Origin: Paraconiothyrium sp. Pb-2020
Lineage: Eukaryota > Ascomycota > Dothideomycetes > Pleosporales > Didymosphaeriaceae
Direction: 5' to 3'
Assembly: GCA_022419385.1 (NCBI GenBank)
Contig: JAJUBI010000002.1
Span: 3,534,001-3,598,000, forward strand
Length of the DNA: 64,000 nt
The notes below the pieces were generated by a model. The model did not search any database and was not told the origin of the DNA. It saw nothing but the letters and a program-made list of their open reading frames with translations. Positions 1 through 11,851 of the stretch are shown here, one piece after another. Made by a program: the position numbers and the translations under genes. Positions within the stretch are counted from its first letter, which is position 1; every line of letters starts with the position of its first letter.

Positions 1-558
1 TGCGCAATATTGATCCTGATTTCACTGTACTTCGGCGGACCGCATACAGTTAAGTACGGATTTGCCGCCGTCTCGAGCGACCCGAGGCCGTTGCCGGTAA
101 TGAAGATGGCAACGCAGAAGCCGCCGAAGGAGCGATACACGAGGGCCGGCCATGCGATGAGCGAGCCGACACCATACAGACAGAGGCCCCAGATGAAGCA
201 AGCTTTGTAGCCAAAGTGGCGCAGGATCCAATTTGCGTGGCCGAGGGAGGCCAGCGGATAGGCGCCGAAGTAGGCAGCTTGCAGTCCGGAACTTCGCGAG
301 CGAGTGATGTTCAAAACTTCTTGGAAGTGCTTGTTGAGTGTGTCTATGAGACCGTACGAGAAACCCTGAGTATTGATTAGCCGTGGACGATGCAGGCGGT
401 GAGCGATAAGAAGGGCATTAGTATGTCGAGGTCCATACCCAGAGGAAGAACAGGATGGTGACGAGGCAGAGTGGAAAGATGGACTCTCGCAGCGTGAGCT
501 CTGCCGCCCGCGTTCTGTTATTGCCAGCCCTCAGGCTATGTTTCTTGAAGATCGGCAT
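1..558 (-). CDS. FucP-type MFS sugar permease, N-terminal part (cut by window edge)
   Basis: This is the N-terminal part of a major facilitator transporter of the L-fucose/glucose/galactose permease (FucP) type, which takes up hexoses by proton symport at the plasma membrane. The first exon (558-439) starts at ATG 558 and reads MPIFKKHS..., ending in the first membrane helix FFLW. An intron (438-366, GT..AG, branch CTAAT) splits the family motif FFLW|GFSYGLIDTLNKHFQ. The second exon (365-1) continues with helices 2-4 and the family-typical stretch GNGLGSLETAANPYLT, then CGPPKYSEIRINIA at the edge. The remaining eight or so helices lie outside the window. The reading frame is intact and the intron joins the motif exactly, so the family call is firm. 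The substrate is not determined by sequence. Confidence 0.88.
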
Positions 559-1087
559 GTTGCCCAATGTGTTGTATAAGGATAGGCCGTCTCGGTTGAA
601 AGTCCTGCTGCTTCATACGCAAGATAGTAGAAGAGACGAAGTCACCGAAGGCGTGGTAACACAAAGAGCTCCAGCTCCCCGCATCAGATGCAGGGCATGC
701 ACGACCGGGCAAATAGCTTCCGGCCGTTAGGAGCGACCACGGGCAGTAGAACACCACATGCCCATCGCGTTACCCGGATCCTGCATCCGGGGTACTTCAG
801 CGTCACATCAGGCGTGGCGCTAGGCACAGGTAGGAAGCTGGGGTAGCAAAAGCTGGGGTAATGGCTGGGATCGACACTCGACATTGACGTGTGTCGACAT
901 GTCGAGTCCGGACAAGCAAGGGCCGAGCATCGGGCCGAGAAATCATGTGCAGGTCTGGGTTCCAAGGTTCGCGTGAAAATATGTATATTGAAGAGAAGCC
1001 AAGTATCGCACAGCGGCATGACAAAATGGGAGAGTATGTACAGCAAAGGATTTTGGCTCCACGCCGAACTTTCTGGCAGCATCCAGC
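559..1087. other. Gene-free stretch between sugar permease and pectinesterase
   Basis: This holds the presumed promoter of the permease and the 3' end of the pectinesterase gene. Open frames here overlap on both strands and none shows a recognisable motif. I see no RNA gene or repeat. Confidence 0.5.
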
Positions 1088-2187
1088 TTAAGAGAGGTAG
1101 CTGGTGTCGACCCAAGACGTATACGAGCTGCCCAACACAGTGGAAATGCTAACAGCACTCGACAGCTTCTTCGCGAAGCTCGCCCGCGTCCCCGACGCAC
1201 CAGCACCCGTGTTGCCATACTCGCCGTACTCGACGTGGTCGGTGTTCGGCGAGTCGGTTCCCCAGATATGCCAGCCGGCAGCGTTGATGACATTGCTGAG
1301 ACTGGTGTTCTGGAACACCACGCGAGCGTAGTCTCGCCACGGGCGGCCGAGATAGTACGATCCCGCGGCAACAGACTGGCCGGAGGCAGCAGCGACGGTC
1401 GACTTGTTGATGACGTAGTAGGATGGGTTGGAGGACGAGTCGCGGCCATTAGCGGTGATGTAGTAGCCGCCGTTTAGGACTCTGATGTCGACGCCATCGA
1501 ACCAAGCAGCAGCCTTCTGACCGAAGATGAAGTCGGTTGCACCTTCGATATAGCATTTAGCGTAGACCTGGGCCCCGTTATTAGCGAGGAGGGTATCTTG
1601 AAAACCTGAACAGCTCGTCAGCACAGCGTACTGTTTCCCTATGTGGAGATTGTACGCTACCTTTGAAAGAAACTCCGTAAAAGCCCGTCTTGTCACCTTG
1701 AGCACTGACGGCTACGGCCTGGGATCCTTTGCCGTAGCTGTTGACAATGTTGATGTTGTAAACCTTGAGATTGCCAATTTCGGCCCGAAGCGTAGCTGAA
1801 CCATCGTTGCTCTGGCCGCTTGCCTGGCTCAAGTTGTAGGTGATGGTGACCTTGTTTCCAGCGTAGCTAGAGGTGTCGGCGGTGTAGCCATAGAGGATCA
1901 AGGGCCCCTTCAGGGAGTTGATGGAAACCTGCTCCTTGTAGGTTCCCTGGTTGATCCAGACTGGGATTGTTAGACTTAATCTGGGCTGGTAGAGGGAGGA
2001 GCGTACTGCATTGAGACGAGGTCGAAGACTGGGAGAGAGCATTGACGGCGGCTTGAATGGTCGAATACGTGTAGCCACTGCCTACAGACAGACAGCCTGA
2101 TGGCGGAGAAGTGCGGCTCGCACGCTTCTCAAGCGGTGCAGCCAAGCCAGTGGCAAGCAGAGTGACGAACGTAAGAACAGACCACAT
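1088..2187 (-). CDS. Secreted pectinesterase (CE8)
   Basis: Pectin methylesterase of carbohydrate esterase family 8. It removes methyl groups from pectin outside the cell so that pectate lyases and polygalacturonases can act. The CDS is 2187-2007, 1960-1661 and 1605-1088 (332 residues), close to the usual size for secreted fungal enzymes. Residues 1-17 (MWSVLTFVTLLATGLAA) are a signal peptide, followed by a KR dibasic site. Family motifs are in order: the GTYKEQV strand, FKGFQDTLLA with the conserved Gln, GATDFIFGQ with the catalytic Asp, and LGRPW with the Arg. The two introns (2006-1961, only 46 bases, and 1660-1606) split codons inside conserved motifs (QC|IW and KG|FQDTL) and rejoin them exactly. 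An in-frame ATG further upstream (2262) would bury the signal peptide, so ATG 2187 is chosen. Its role beside a sugar permease fits plant-cell-wall use, which is an inference. Confidence 0.93.
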
Positions 2188-2916
2188 GATGAAGTCGATA
2201 CGCAGAAAGTATACGCCAGAACGAAACGAAGCGACTGAACGAGAGTGAATAGACAAATGCACGATGCTTTCATATACTTAGTAGACGGAGGAAAGTCTCC
2301 TATGTCACCCTGTCCTGCACACACATCGAATTAAGGATTATCCGTCCAGCGTGCTAATTTCGCGCCTGTCATTGCTGCCACCGTTCGAAACAATGCGCTT
2401 GGCGCTAGTGTGATCGCAAGCCTCGACACTACCTTCTAGATCATCGAACAAGCTTTGTGGGGAAATCTTCCGGGGCTTTTGGTGGTTGGTGGAATGTGGT
2501 GGGCTTGTGCGCGTTCCATGAGCCGGCACTTAGATTGCAGCAGGTCAAATGGCTGTGCGCCAGCACGGCTTTGATATAGTTTTAGCTTCCTTCATCTAAG
2601 CGTACCTGTTCTGACGAGTCAAGAGTCGCTTGTAGTGAGAATGCCCGGAGGAGGATGTTGTACAGTGTGGAGAGCCAAGAGGGTTGGAGGCAGTGACAAA
2701 GGGCAACACGGCCCTGGGTCTGTGCGCTCGGGAACGACGTTTCAGCGAAATCATCATTGAGATTTGGTTCTAGACACAGGTACAACTATCCATTCGGACG
2801 ACCGGGTATATCCTTACAGCAGTGCTTTTGAAATCCGTACTAGAGCAATAGGGACCAAAACGCCGAGCTCATTACCGCATTAATCATGTCTAACGTCGTA
2901 AACGGGCATTGTTCTC
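2188..2916. other. Gene-free stretch: pectinesterase promoter and MFS 3' end
   Basis: Upstream region of the pectinesterase and downstream region of the efflux transporter, both on the minus strand. No coding motif or repeat is evident in any frame. Confidence 0.45.
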
Positions 2917-4823
2917 CTATTGAGCACTACACGATTGAGGTCGGACGGAGTACCTCGACTGCAGCTTCTTGTTCATGCTGAAATGCCTGATGAACATCGA
3001 CACCGCAAGGGCGCTCGCCGATAGGCAGGTAATCAAGATGAAGACGGTGCGGAAACCGTGCATGTACGACTCGAGGATAGCCGCCTTCCGTGGGTCCTCC
3101 GCCGCCATGCTGCGTAGAACGTAGATATAACGCTCCGAATCGTGCGCAATTTCTGCTGGAAGGCCATAGGAAAGCAGCTTGCTTGACATAGCGTTCGTGA
3201 AGGCGGTACCGCTGATGGCCACCCCCAGCGGCATACCAAGGCTACGCATGAATCCATACATGGAAGCCGACATAGCAGCGTCTTCGACCTTGCTGATCGC
3301 TTGGATTCCCACGTTGACACTGGTGAGTACTTTGCCAAAGCCAACGCCCATAACACCCAGAGCTATCGCAAGGACGAGATATTTCGTATGTAAGTCAAGC
3401 AGCATCACCAACCCAGCGCCCAAGGTGACTAGCGCCCATCCCATCCAGATCGCCCAGCGGAAGGAACCGAGACGGGTGGTTAACGCTGCGACAACAATGG
3501 AACCCGGTAGGAGTAGGAAGACAGCGGGGAAGAGTTCGATGCCTGCACGTATTGGCGAGGAGCCTCGAACAGACATGCAATAGAAGGGCACGTAGTATAG
3601 AGCAGAAAAGAGCTGAGAGAAGGTCAGTCGAGGGGACACAGAAGTGGGTGAAATAGCTTACAACTACACCGTTCACCAACGCGCAGTAGAACGCAAAGAT
3701 GGCTGAAGGGCACCAGAAGATGGACATGGGTATCAGGCTTCGGGGTCGGTTCCATAGTTGCCATGCGACGAAGGCAGCAACACCGACCAAGCCTATGATG
3801 AGAGGAGCGAGAGTTTGCACCGACGTCCAGGCATACTGGATTCCACCCCATGAGAGGCCGATGAGGGAGACTGTTGCACTGCCCAGGAAGATCACCGCGC
3901 CAATCCAGTCCGTTTTCTTAAGCTTCTCCGCGAGGGTGAGCTTGGATACTGCGTTCAGCCTGACGAAGACGAAAGCGAGGAGGAATCCTAAGCCGATGAA
4001 GGGGAAGTTGATGTAGAAACACCATCGCCATGTCGAGTGCTGGACAAAGGCGCCTCCAACGACTGGACCGATAATCGTTCCTACGGCCCAAGCGCCCAAG
4101 ACAATGGCAAAGTACTTGGGACGGTACCTCAGTGGCACGATATCACTGAAGATTACCTGGCTGAGTGTGATGATACCTCCACCGCCGACACCTTGGATGC
4201 TTCGACCGACGAGCATAACAGTGAAGTCATTTGCGACAGCACAAAGTATTGTTCCAACCGCGAAGAAGACAAGAGAGAAGATGAGGAGTTGTTGGCGGCC
4301 GAAGTACTGGGAGATGGAAGCGATGATGGGTTGGAATACCGCGCTAGAGAGAAGGTATGAAGTCCCCGTCCAGAACGCATCGATGGCTGTACCGTTCAGG
4401 GATTGTGTGATTTGCTATCGATTGATGTCAGCGAGACTGGCGCCAATGTGATCAGTACGGGCAACTCACTGGAAGAACGGTGACCAAGATGGTAGCATCC
4501 AGAGCTACCATGAGGGAAATGATGGAAAGACTGATCATGATAATCCATTCTTTCTTCTCTGGCTTCCACTCCTCGGCGGGTATGTCTAGCTTCTCGAGAT
4601 CCATGTTGGTCGATGATGCGGACGAGTCGGTCGTTAGTGATGTGTTGGTGCCGGACTTCCATTTCGCTTCTGGTTGTGTGTTCTCTGAAACGGACTCATT
4701 GCCCGGAAGGTGAATGGTGCTTGTCGAGGCCTCTATTGGTGATACTGGAGAGTGTTCCGGAGCAACGATGGTCTCCACACTTGCACTCCCCGAGCCATTC
4801 TGAGGGGTAATGGAACCCGCCAT
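2917..4823 (-). CDS. 14-TM MFS drug/toxic-compound efflux transporter (DHA2-like)
   Basis: Major facilitator of the DHA2 drug:H+ antiporter type. Exons are 4823-4470, 4414-3662 and 3612-2917 (600 residues). A hydrophilic Ser/Thr/Glu-rich N-terminal tail of about 95 residues precedes helix 1 (WIIMISLSIISLMVALDATI). The first intron (4469-4415) sits at LP|QITQSLNGTAIDAFWTGTSYLL and the second (3661-3613) at LVNGVV|LFSALYYVPFYC; both joins restore typical family sequence. The motif GRSIQGVGGGGI, followed by PLRYRPKY and GPVVGGAF (the antiporter motif C region), supports an exporter rather than a sugar importer. About 14 helices are visible, as expected for DHA2 proteins, which often export azoles, mycotoxins or self-made metabolites. 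No secondary-metabolite core gene is nearby, so the substrate is open. The next upstream ATG in frame is not needed: ATG 4823 gives the usual tail length. Confidence 0.9.
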
Positions 4824-6758
4824 TGTTGCGGGTATAACTGTGATTTGCGGGTCTTTCCCGTGTGGTGTAACAAAGGTCCCGCGATAGAAACGTCGACCCA
4901 CAGATCCAGTAAGGAGGAAGCAAAGCAAGTATAGGCGATGCTTTCGACACTCGAATCCTAGTTTGTAGCAATTCGCATAAAGTAGTATTGAAGAGCTCGT
5001 ATTCCTAGGGCAGCGGAGGCAGCAGTCTTCGAGGACATTCCCGGTGACTCTTAAACCATCTCGCTCGTTCACCACTGCAGCTGTACTACGCCCGCGTTGC
5101 CGCTCAGCGCCGAGTAGATGCGCCAGCCCCCATCCAACATGCACTTCGTGGCCCAAACACAGCCTTACGTTGGCGACCCACCATCATTTTCTACAAAGGT
5201 GGCGTGGTGCGGCGTCCCGCATCCTGGCTCGGGTTATACCAGGCTTCCGACTAACCATGCGCGACCTCTCGCCTATCTTTCAATCTGACGGCTCTAACCG
5301 CATTGCCGTGGAGATGTACGGGCCCTGCGCTCATTGATGTGCTCTGCTTTACGTTGTGGCACGGTCGTGCTATTCTGAGCTGACGTGGTGGTGGTGACAG
5401 ATGCGTCGTGTACAGTACCGAAACCCTCGCGGTGCTTATTCGCCCTTCGCATCAGCATGCCAGCCTTGCTTAGCCCGACCCACCAATCACTTCGTATCTT
5501 GAAAAACGAGACTTGCCACATAGGGATTGTTGCATGGAGGGTGTGTGGTCGATGGGTCTGATTTAGCATAAAGGTGCCAGGGTGGCTTACGCCAACGCAC
5601 GTGGGGCGAGGCTGAGTGCAGAGCGCGATACAATCTGTGCGTGGTGTTGATGTGTGCCCTCGGGATTCAGGAAGAGCGACAGCTTGTCCCCTCACCTAAG
5701 GAACGTACTCCGATGCTGACTCTACGGCGACAGTCTGCCTTTGACGGGTGTTGTTGTGCCTGTTTGCGCAGTGGTTTGCGGCTATGGGGACGACCATATG
5801 CGCTAGACACCTCTAGGCGTTCCAACGCTTTCATTGGCGGACCTATTCAACGTCAATTTTTGGATCGCAAAAATCGAAGAATGCGCCGAATTGCTATCTA
5901 AAGTACCCTCCTTGCCATTTCTACGGTACGTTTGCGTCACAGCACTTGGGCTCCTATTCGCCGATGCCCTTGGGTGCTGCATGCACGTCGAGCGTTTCCC
6001 GGTCTCACCCACCCACCATCCTGTACGCAAGGCATACATTTACGATTACCTCCCACACCTAGAACCGCAATTGTACGATTGTGCTAAAATGTCTATATGT
6101 TGCAAGATGCGCCTCAAACCACTACGTGCGCTGTCCCGAGCCAGTGGAATACCCGCTGGTCTAGACAAGCATCGTGGCTTCACGCCTTCCCGGAAACGTC
6201 GCTCGGAGCGCGCGCTTCGTCGTCTTCGCCTGACCGAGCCGAAAGATAATGGACACCTGAAAGCAATCGCAAGCATCAATTAGCTCATCTAGACATCGAA
6301 TAAGGCATCTTGTCTACCGAGCCTTGAGCAAGTTGGGCACAAACAAGCGATGGCTTCTTCTGTTCAGCTGTCAAAACAACGGCGCGCAACGTGGCACTGC
6401 CGACGATTACGCTTCGTTATGGAGTGGCTGCATACAACGGAGCTGATCTTCCCCGGAGATACCTATCACCCTAGGAACTAGAAGGCGCAGTCTATGTACA
6501 TTGGACCACGGGGATAGCGGTGATGGTGTGCAGCTGGCATTCTGGGCCTACGCCAGCCAGGTACCCATGCCCTCGCGGCAGTAGTAAATACACTGAGATA
6601 GATCCATATATGTCTTCTGTGCACAGGTGCTGAGGTAGGTATGTATAGAAGTCTGGGGAAGATCCATCCACTGGAGAAGGCGCTCCACATTGACTCTGTT
6701 TGGGCTCTTGTCATTACCCCCTATCAGATATAGCGATTTGATTTCCATCCTCGTCGCC
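4824..6758. other. Gene-free stretch of about 1.9 kb
   Basis: This separates the divergent efflux transporter (minus) and alpha/beta hydrolase (plus). Open frames up to about 150 codons occur (for example 5834-6283, plus), but that one opens with TTG, has no ATG near its start and shows no motif I know. No repeat, tRNA or rRNA is apparent. It probably holds two promoters plus non-coding sequence. Confidence 0.4.
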
Positions 6759-7742
6759 ATGTCCACATCACAGCACAACGCTATTCCCGGTTTCACACTT
6801 ATCGCCCCCACCATTTGGGAACAACGGCAACCCACCGGTCGCGTGCTCAGCTTCTCTGTTCAAAGGACCGTGAGCGACGAACCACCATCACTGATTATCG
6901 TTCTCCCTTGGACTGGAGCAAGCGGTCGCCATATCGTCAAATACACTGAAGCATATGGTGCACTGTTTCCCTCAATTCCCATACTCTGCATCACCACATC
7001 GACGAAAGACATCTGCCTTCGGTCATCGAAGAGAAAGCAGCAACGACTACAACCCGCTGTCAAACACATCTTAGACCATGCCGAGTACCACGGCGGCAAC
7101 GCGAACATACTCCTTCACGCCTTCTCGGAAGGCGGATCGAACAAAGCAGTTGAGCTAGCAGAGGCGTATCACACTACTACAGGCATGAGACTACCATGCT
7201 CAGCGCTGTGCCTTGATAGCACACCGGGTCACCCTCGGTATCTACGCCTCTGCAAAGCGCTCAAGAAGTCGCTCCCATCTATTCCAATATTGAATTGCAC
7301 TGGCCTTTTGGTTGGGAGCACATTGTTAGGCGGCATCTGGATCCTCTACAAGTTCATCAAAGGCTATGAGAAAAACGTAATTTCGCGCACGCGCCAACGA
7401 CTGCAAGACCCCAGTCATTGGAATGTGACTGCCCCCCGATGCTATTTCTACTCTAAAGGCGACGAACTGATCGCTTGGAAGGACATAAGGGAGCACTTGG
7501 GCGAAGCAGTGCGGTCTGGGGCGCCAGTCATGGATGTCTGCTTCGACGACAGCGCACATTGTAAGCATGCTGCTCAGCATCCAGATAGATACTGGGGTGC
7601 CGTAGCTTTGACGTGGAAAAGGACGTGCATAAACAACGAGAAGAGCGACTTCGACTTACACTTGACAAGTGATTTTGGATGGACGAGGGATACCTATGGG
7701 TCGCCTGTGCCCTTCTTTAGGGCTAAGGACGTTCAACCTTAG
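6759..7742 (+). CDS. TMEM53/DUF829-like alpha/beta hydrolase
   Basis: Single-exon gene for a 327-residue protein of the DUF829 (TMEM53-like) alpha/beta hydrolase family. Visible elements in order are the first core strand (SLIIVLPWTGASGRHIVKY), the nucleophile elbow HAFSEGGSN (about residue 125-133), an Asp-containing loop after a core strand (CYFYSKGDELI) and a His near the C-terminus (DDSAHCKHAAQHPDRYW), so a Ser-Asp-His triad is plausible. A hydrophobic stretch around GLLVGSTLLGGIWILYKF could anchor it to a membrane, as in TMEM53 relatives of the nuclear envelope. An in-frame ATG at 6690 would add 23 residues. ATG 6759 (MSTSQHN...) is preferred because the family N-terminus (IPGFTLIAPTIWE) begins soon after. 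The substrate is unknown for the family. Confidence 0.75.
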   Translation: MSTSQHNAIPGFTLIAPTIWEQRQPTGRVLSFSVQRTVSDEPPSLIIVLPWTGASGRHIVKYTEAYGALFPSIPILCITTSTKDICLRSSKRKQQRLQPAVKHILDHAEYHGGNANILLHAFSEGGSNKAVELAEAYHTTTGMRLPCSALCLDSTPGHPRYLRLCKALKKSLPSIPILNCTGLLVGSTLLGGIWILYKFIKGYEKNVISRTRQRLQDPSHWNVTAPRCYFYSKGDELIAWKDIREHLGEAVRSGAPVMDVCFDDSAHCKHAAQHPDRYWGAVALTWKRTCINNEKSDFDLHLTSDFGWTRDTYGSPVPFFRAKDVQP

Positions 7743-10700
7743 ATTTGAACGTTGGCCACCCAGCCCACAGGAAGACCTTTGCTGTGTAGACTTTTTTTCC
7801 AGCATTGCCTTTCTCCTTTCCTCTCCCCATCTCTTTTCTTTTTTCTCTCTTTTCACATGGGCGAGGCTTTGATATCATTGTTGATACTTTTTTAATGATT
7901 GTAAATTCTGGTGTTGTTTATATTGCCCATTGATCAGTGCCAGCGACGAGGGAGTATCATGAACTTCTGCTTCAGCCAAGTTACACATATCAATCATGGG
8001 CCGTATTGTTACCTAATGCCCAAGGCAAAAAAAGACAAGAAATACAACCAAGAGAGCAGCAGTACATTCATGAAACTTAAGATACCCCTGCCAAGGGTCC
8101 TAAGGTCATCGTAAGGCCTGCTCGTGAATTCCACTGATCAACAGGTGCAAAATCGATGTAAGCCCTTGCAGGCCAAAAGGTACCCTGGCGAAGCGCTCAG
8201 AACATAGGTTATTAGAACTACGCTTATATTATATCAATCATGATTAGAGCTACCCTGTGTGTTAAGCCCACAGAGCAACTGGCTGGGCCAAGCGAAACAG
8301 AATAAGGGCAAGCAGAAGACCAAGGGCAACGTTGCCGGATTTACCCCGGAGATCAACTCTCTATCAGAACCCCGGCATGAGCAAGATCAAGATGAGGAGA
8401 GAAAAACCCCGCGACTTAGAAGAATCTTGTGTAGTGGTTCCCGGTTCTTATATCACCAGCGCTGAAGGGGACTCGCTGTGGGGGGATATTCTCGCATCCC
8501 CCGCCTCAATACAGAATGCATGCACCACCAATGGAGAGCCGCTATGTGCAAGAGATCGCGACGGTGACTAGTCTTTAGTGGCTAAGGGAACTCAAATCAC
8601 CGCAGACCCAAATTTCGACTACATTGATAATAAATCCGACATGAAGATCTGTCATATTAACAATAAGGCTTTGTTACTCGAACTCAACGAACAGCACGTG
8701 CCGCGTGTCCAATTGGCATGAGGATTGAAGCCAGCACTGCACCTCAAGATCGCCCTCGTGATCACGATCCATTCCGACACCCTCACAGTATTATCCACGC
8801 TATTTAGAATCGCGAGCACAAACAAACAAAGCAACAGTATCGAATTTCATTGTAATTGTACGTTCGACCTCGCCCTTGACAGTCAAGGAGCGTACCAGGG
8901 AGTCGAAAGTCATTTTCGGGACGTTCATCGTCATGCTGACGAAGTGCTCGTTTGCGTCGCATGCAGGTCGCTAGCATGCGATCTTTCCACTCTGAGTAAA
9001 CAGCGGCAATTGCAGCGCGAGTCGATTACGTCTTAACAAAGTTGGTAGGAGCAATAGCTAACATATGCATGCAGCTTACCCACGCAATCCCGGTTAGACT
9101 TAGCCTTACTTATGACGAGCGTTTCGAAGGTTCCGCGCAACATTACAGAGTTTCATAGAATACAAAGACAGCCTCACTACCCTGCTTTCTGTATATCTAT
9201 CCATTCATAGATCTCTCCAGAGCTTAAATAGAGAGCACCGCCAAGCACGTTACCACTTTGGGGGTATAAAGAGGCAATTAGGATCAACGCCAATATGCAG
9301 ATCTAGTGTTGATATTCGATGAGGCAAATTGATCAGTTCTTGTCCTAATGGATATCCTTTTCTTAGACCACAAACGCAACAATAAATAGGCAGAGAAGTT
9401 CTTCGTCCAAACAGATTTCCTCGCTCGCTCAATGCGACTCATCGATAAGAACTGCTTTACATTCACTCTTTTCGTACGCAGCCTTTCTAACTTCAAATCT
9501 TTTTCCTCAACAACAAACCTACTGCAGTCTTTCTACCAGATACTACGTCAAGCTCCCTTTACCAGAGCTATCGAGCCCCTTTTCGCTGCATCAAAAAGGC
9601 ACGTTCTTCCTCAACAATAAAATGATGTACCACCACTTATTCAGACACATGAGGCAACGCGATTCACGCCTTTACTCGACGAGGCTAATATAGGAGATGA
9701 CTTGGACGTTGAAATAGAGAAATTGGACGATTGTGGGCGTCGTGTCTAAATGCCTACTTGGCCGGCCAATACGTTACTTCGTATGTAAGTTAATTAACTT
9801 AGAGTGCGAAGTTCGTCACTAGCTATTACCTAACCTTTGAAGTAAATTCGTAGCTCATAAGACAAGGAGCTCTCTCCGATAGCACCAGACTTTACATACG
9901 CATAAAGTGTCATAAATGGACTACTTCTATTCGAAGTTTCGTATCAAGGAGGTTAAAGGTAACGATGAACCCTGCTATGTAAGTTAACTGTTGCCTAATC
10001 AACCATCCTAATGCCTTTAAACGCTTCACCTTCGCTTGTAATTAGTAGACAGGGTAGACATGTTACACAAGGTATCAGTAATGTTGTTTAAGTCTCCTGA
10101 GATGCCCTTTCGTACTGTGACTCACATTGTATATACTTAATAATTCAATTGGTTATTTGGAAGTACTTAAGCTTTCGCATAGACCCCTGCTTTTGCCTTT
10201 TGCAAGAATGCCATTCGCCACTATTCTTACAATTTGCTCGAACGTACAACAGCCTGATCCTGCAGCTTTGAAAAACCAACAGTAGACAATATTCGGCGCA
10301 CAATTTTGCAGCCGTACCTTTATTTCGTTCCGCAATACGTCTTTGCAAGTGTGAAGACGGGATAATCTTTTATATATATAACTAATTAATCAATGCTTTA
10401 TCAAGGATATAAATCTTAGAGATAGTTGAAAGCGTGCATATGCTGTCGTTCTATGTTGCATCAAAGTGTATATGACATATGAAATTGTAACTATCGCCGC
10501 CTATTGACAAGCGACCGAATCTGAAGTGATGGCCCTAATCAAACATGCTAAGAGCTGCGCCCGGTAAAAGACGTCTTCTTAACATCGTTTTGATCTTTCT
10601 TGTGCTGTTATTGTTCACAGTGACTAACTAGATCTGCAGGCTTCCGTAAGCGGTGAGCGTTTGGTAAGCCCTCCTCACACATGCGTAACTGGAGTAGGTC

Positions 10701-10773
10701 CCTAGGTACCTAAGGTAGGTATGCTTCCGCTCACTGCACTGTCTAACATTGAGAGACGATAGAGATATTCGAA
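7743..10773. repeat. Gene-free region with an AT-rich island (decayed repeat DNA)
   Basis: About 3 kb without an intact gene. From roughly 8.6 to 10.6 kb the sequence is visibly richer in A and T than the flanking genes, with runs such as TATATATATA near 10371-10380 and stop codons in every frame. A short piece at 9432-9750 (plus) still reads like protein (for example TPLLDEANIGDDLDVEIEKL in the 9.66-9.75 kb part) but ends in stops and has no recognisable partner. I read this as an old mobile-element remnant eroded by mutation, possibly repeat-induced point mutation. I cannot name the element, and I see no terminal repeats. Confidence 0.4.
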
Positions 10774-11146
10774 ATGGAGGAAGTGTGGCAAAACGCGAAC
10801 GGTAGATCGAGCTCCTCAGAGATGCCTAAAAATTCGCAGCCCGATTTCACCCGAATCGGAAAACATCAGCGCCGAATATACTCCGACGCCACCAGTCGGT
10901 GGCACCACCATAGGTCCAAACGTAGCAACTTTGTTGCATCGGGAAAAAGACCTGCCAGTATGAAACTCCCAACAAGTCCAGGTGATAGGCTTGGCCCTCG
11001 AACCTTTTTGTGTACGATGCTGTAGCTTGTTCGGTCTTGTCTCGGCGCTAATACCGAAGTATGCTTTAAAGGTGCCCAGCTCGCGCGAGGCTTGTCTTTG
11101 ATACAGCACACCTCACCTGGACATATATGAATAAAACATTCCCCCA

Positions 11147-11476
11147 ATGAACATACAACAAGACGATACTATCGAGCCTGTAATATCGATACCTAAACCA
11201 ACAACCAATCAAGTCTCGGATTGCGACATGGTTTCACCTACCACTAAACCTACTGCGACTCGCAAGTCCTCCGATATTAGTATCACCAGCAATACTTCAT
11301 CAATGCGCTCAATCGGCGCTGCGACAGTCTCACTTCGATCTGCACTCAAGAAACCCTTCCAGGGATGGACGAAGGAGGCTCTGTGGGCAAAATCCGACCT
11401 CGACGATACGTACAACTTTCCTACCGTGAGGAGGAGAGGTGCAGAAGAGGAGACGACTTCGGGTTTCGGAAATTGA
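11147..11476 (+). CDS. Hypothetical small protein, unrecognised
   Basis: Open frame of 109 codons starting at ATG 11147. The product is polar and Ser/Thr-rich in its first half (SISIPKPTT..., TRKSSDISITSNTSS) and has a more structured-looking end (LKKPFQGWTKEALWAKSDLDDTYNFPTVRRRG). No signal peptide or membrane helix is seen. A second protein-like stretch lies just upstream on the same strand (about 10800-10960: SPISPESENISAEYTPTPP, then VGGTTIGPNVATLLHREKDLP). It is followed by a GTATGA donor at 10969, so the real gene may have an earlier exon. I found no convincing acceptor that joins the two. I do not recognise a family; it could also be a chance open frame. Confidence 0.3.
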   Translation: MNIQQDDTIEPVISIPKPTTNQVSDCDMVSPTTKPTATRKSSDISITSNTSSMRSIGAATVSLRSALKKPFQGWTKEALWAKSDLDDTYNFPTVRRRGAEEETTSGFGN

Positions 11477-11851
11477 ACGACAAAACAACCAAGTGAGACA
11501 TCCAAACCAAAGAGGGCGACGTAGCAGGCCATTGAAACGAACGGAAAAATCACGGAGATAGATCGGGTGGAATTCTATTGGGAAGATAAGGGCGGTGTGG
11601 GTGCGAAGGAACTGCAGGGTCTCATTACGGGCGTTAATCTTCGAGCGCGTATACCATGATTTAGCGCATTTTTATCTGCATTGGTTCGCAGGCCTGCTGC
11701 CAAGTGCTTTCGAAAGCTCTTCGCTGTTTTACATATCACTAACGCCCTCGGTGCGTCTCGCAACGCAATGAAATTTTCTTTCTTCTTTCATGATCTTCTT
11801 GATCTTGGCTTCATTGGTGGGCTCCATCTATGCTTTTGTGTTGCTAGGCTT
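11477..11851. other. Gene-free stretch upstream of convergent hydrolase
   Basis: Short intergenic stretch containing the 3' ends of two convergent units. Nothing else is seen. Confidence 0.4.

Noticed and set aside
2917..4823. Secondary-metabolite cluster around the efflux transporter
   Set aside because: No polyketide synthase, NRPS, terpene cyclase or pathway regulator is present nearby.
5834..6283. Open frame of 149 codons on the plus strand
   Set aside because: It opens with TTG, has no nearby ATG, no motif, and a basic low-complexity end. Probably chance.
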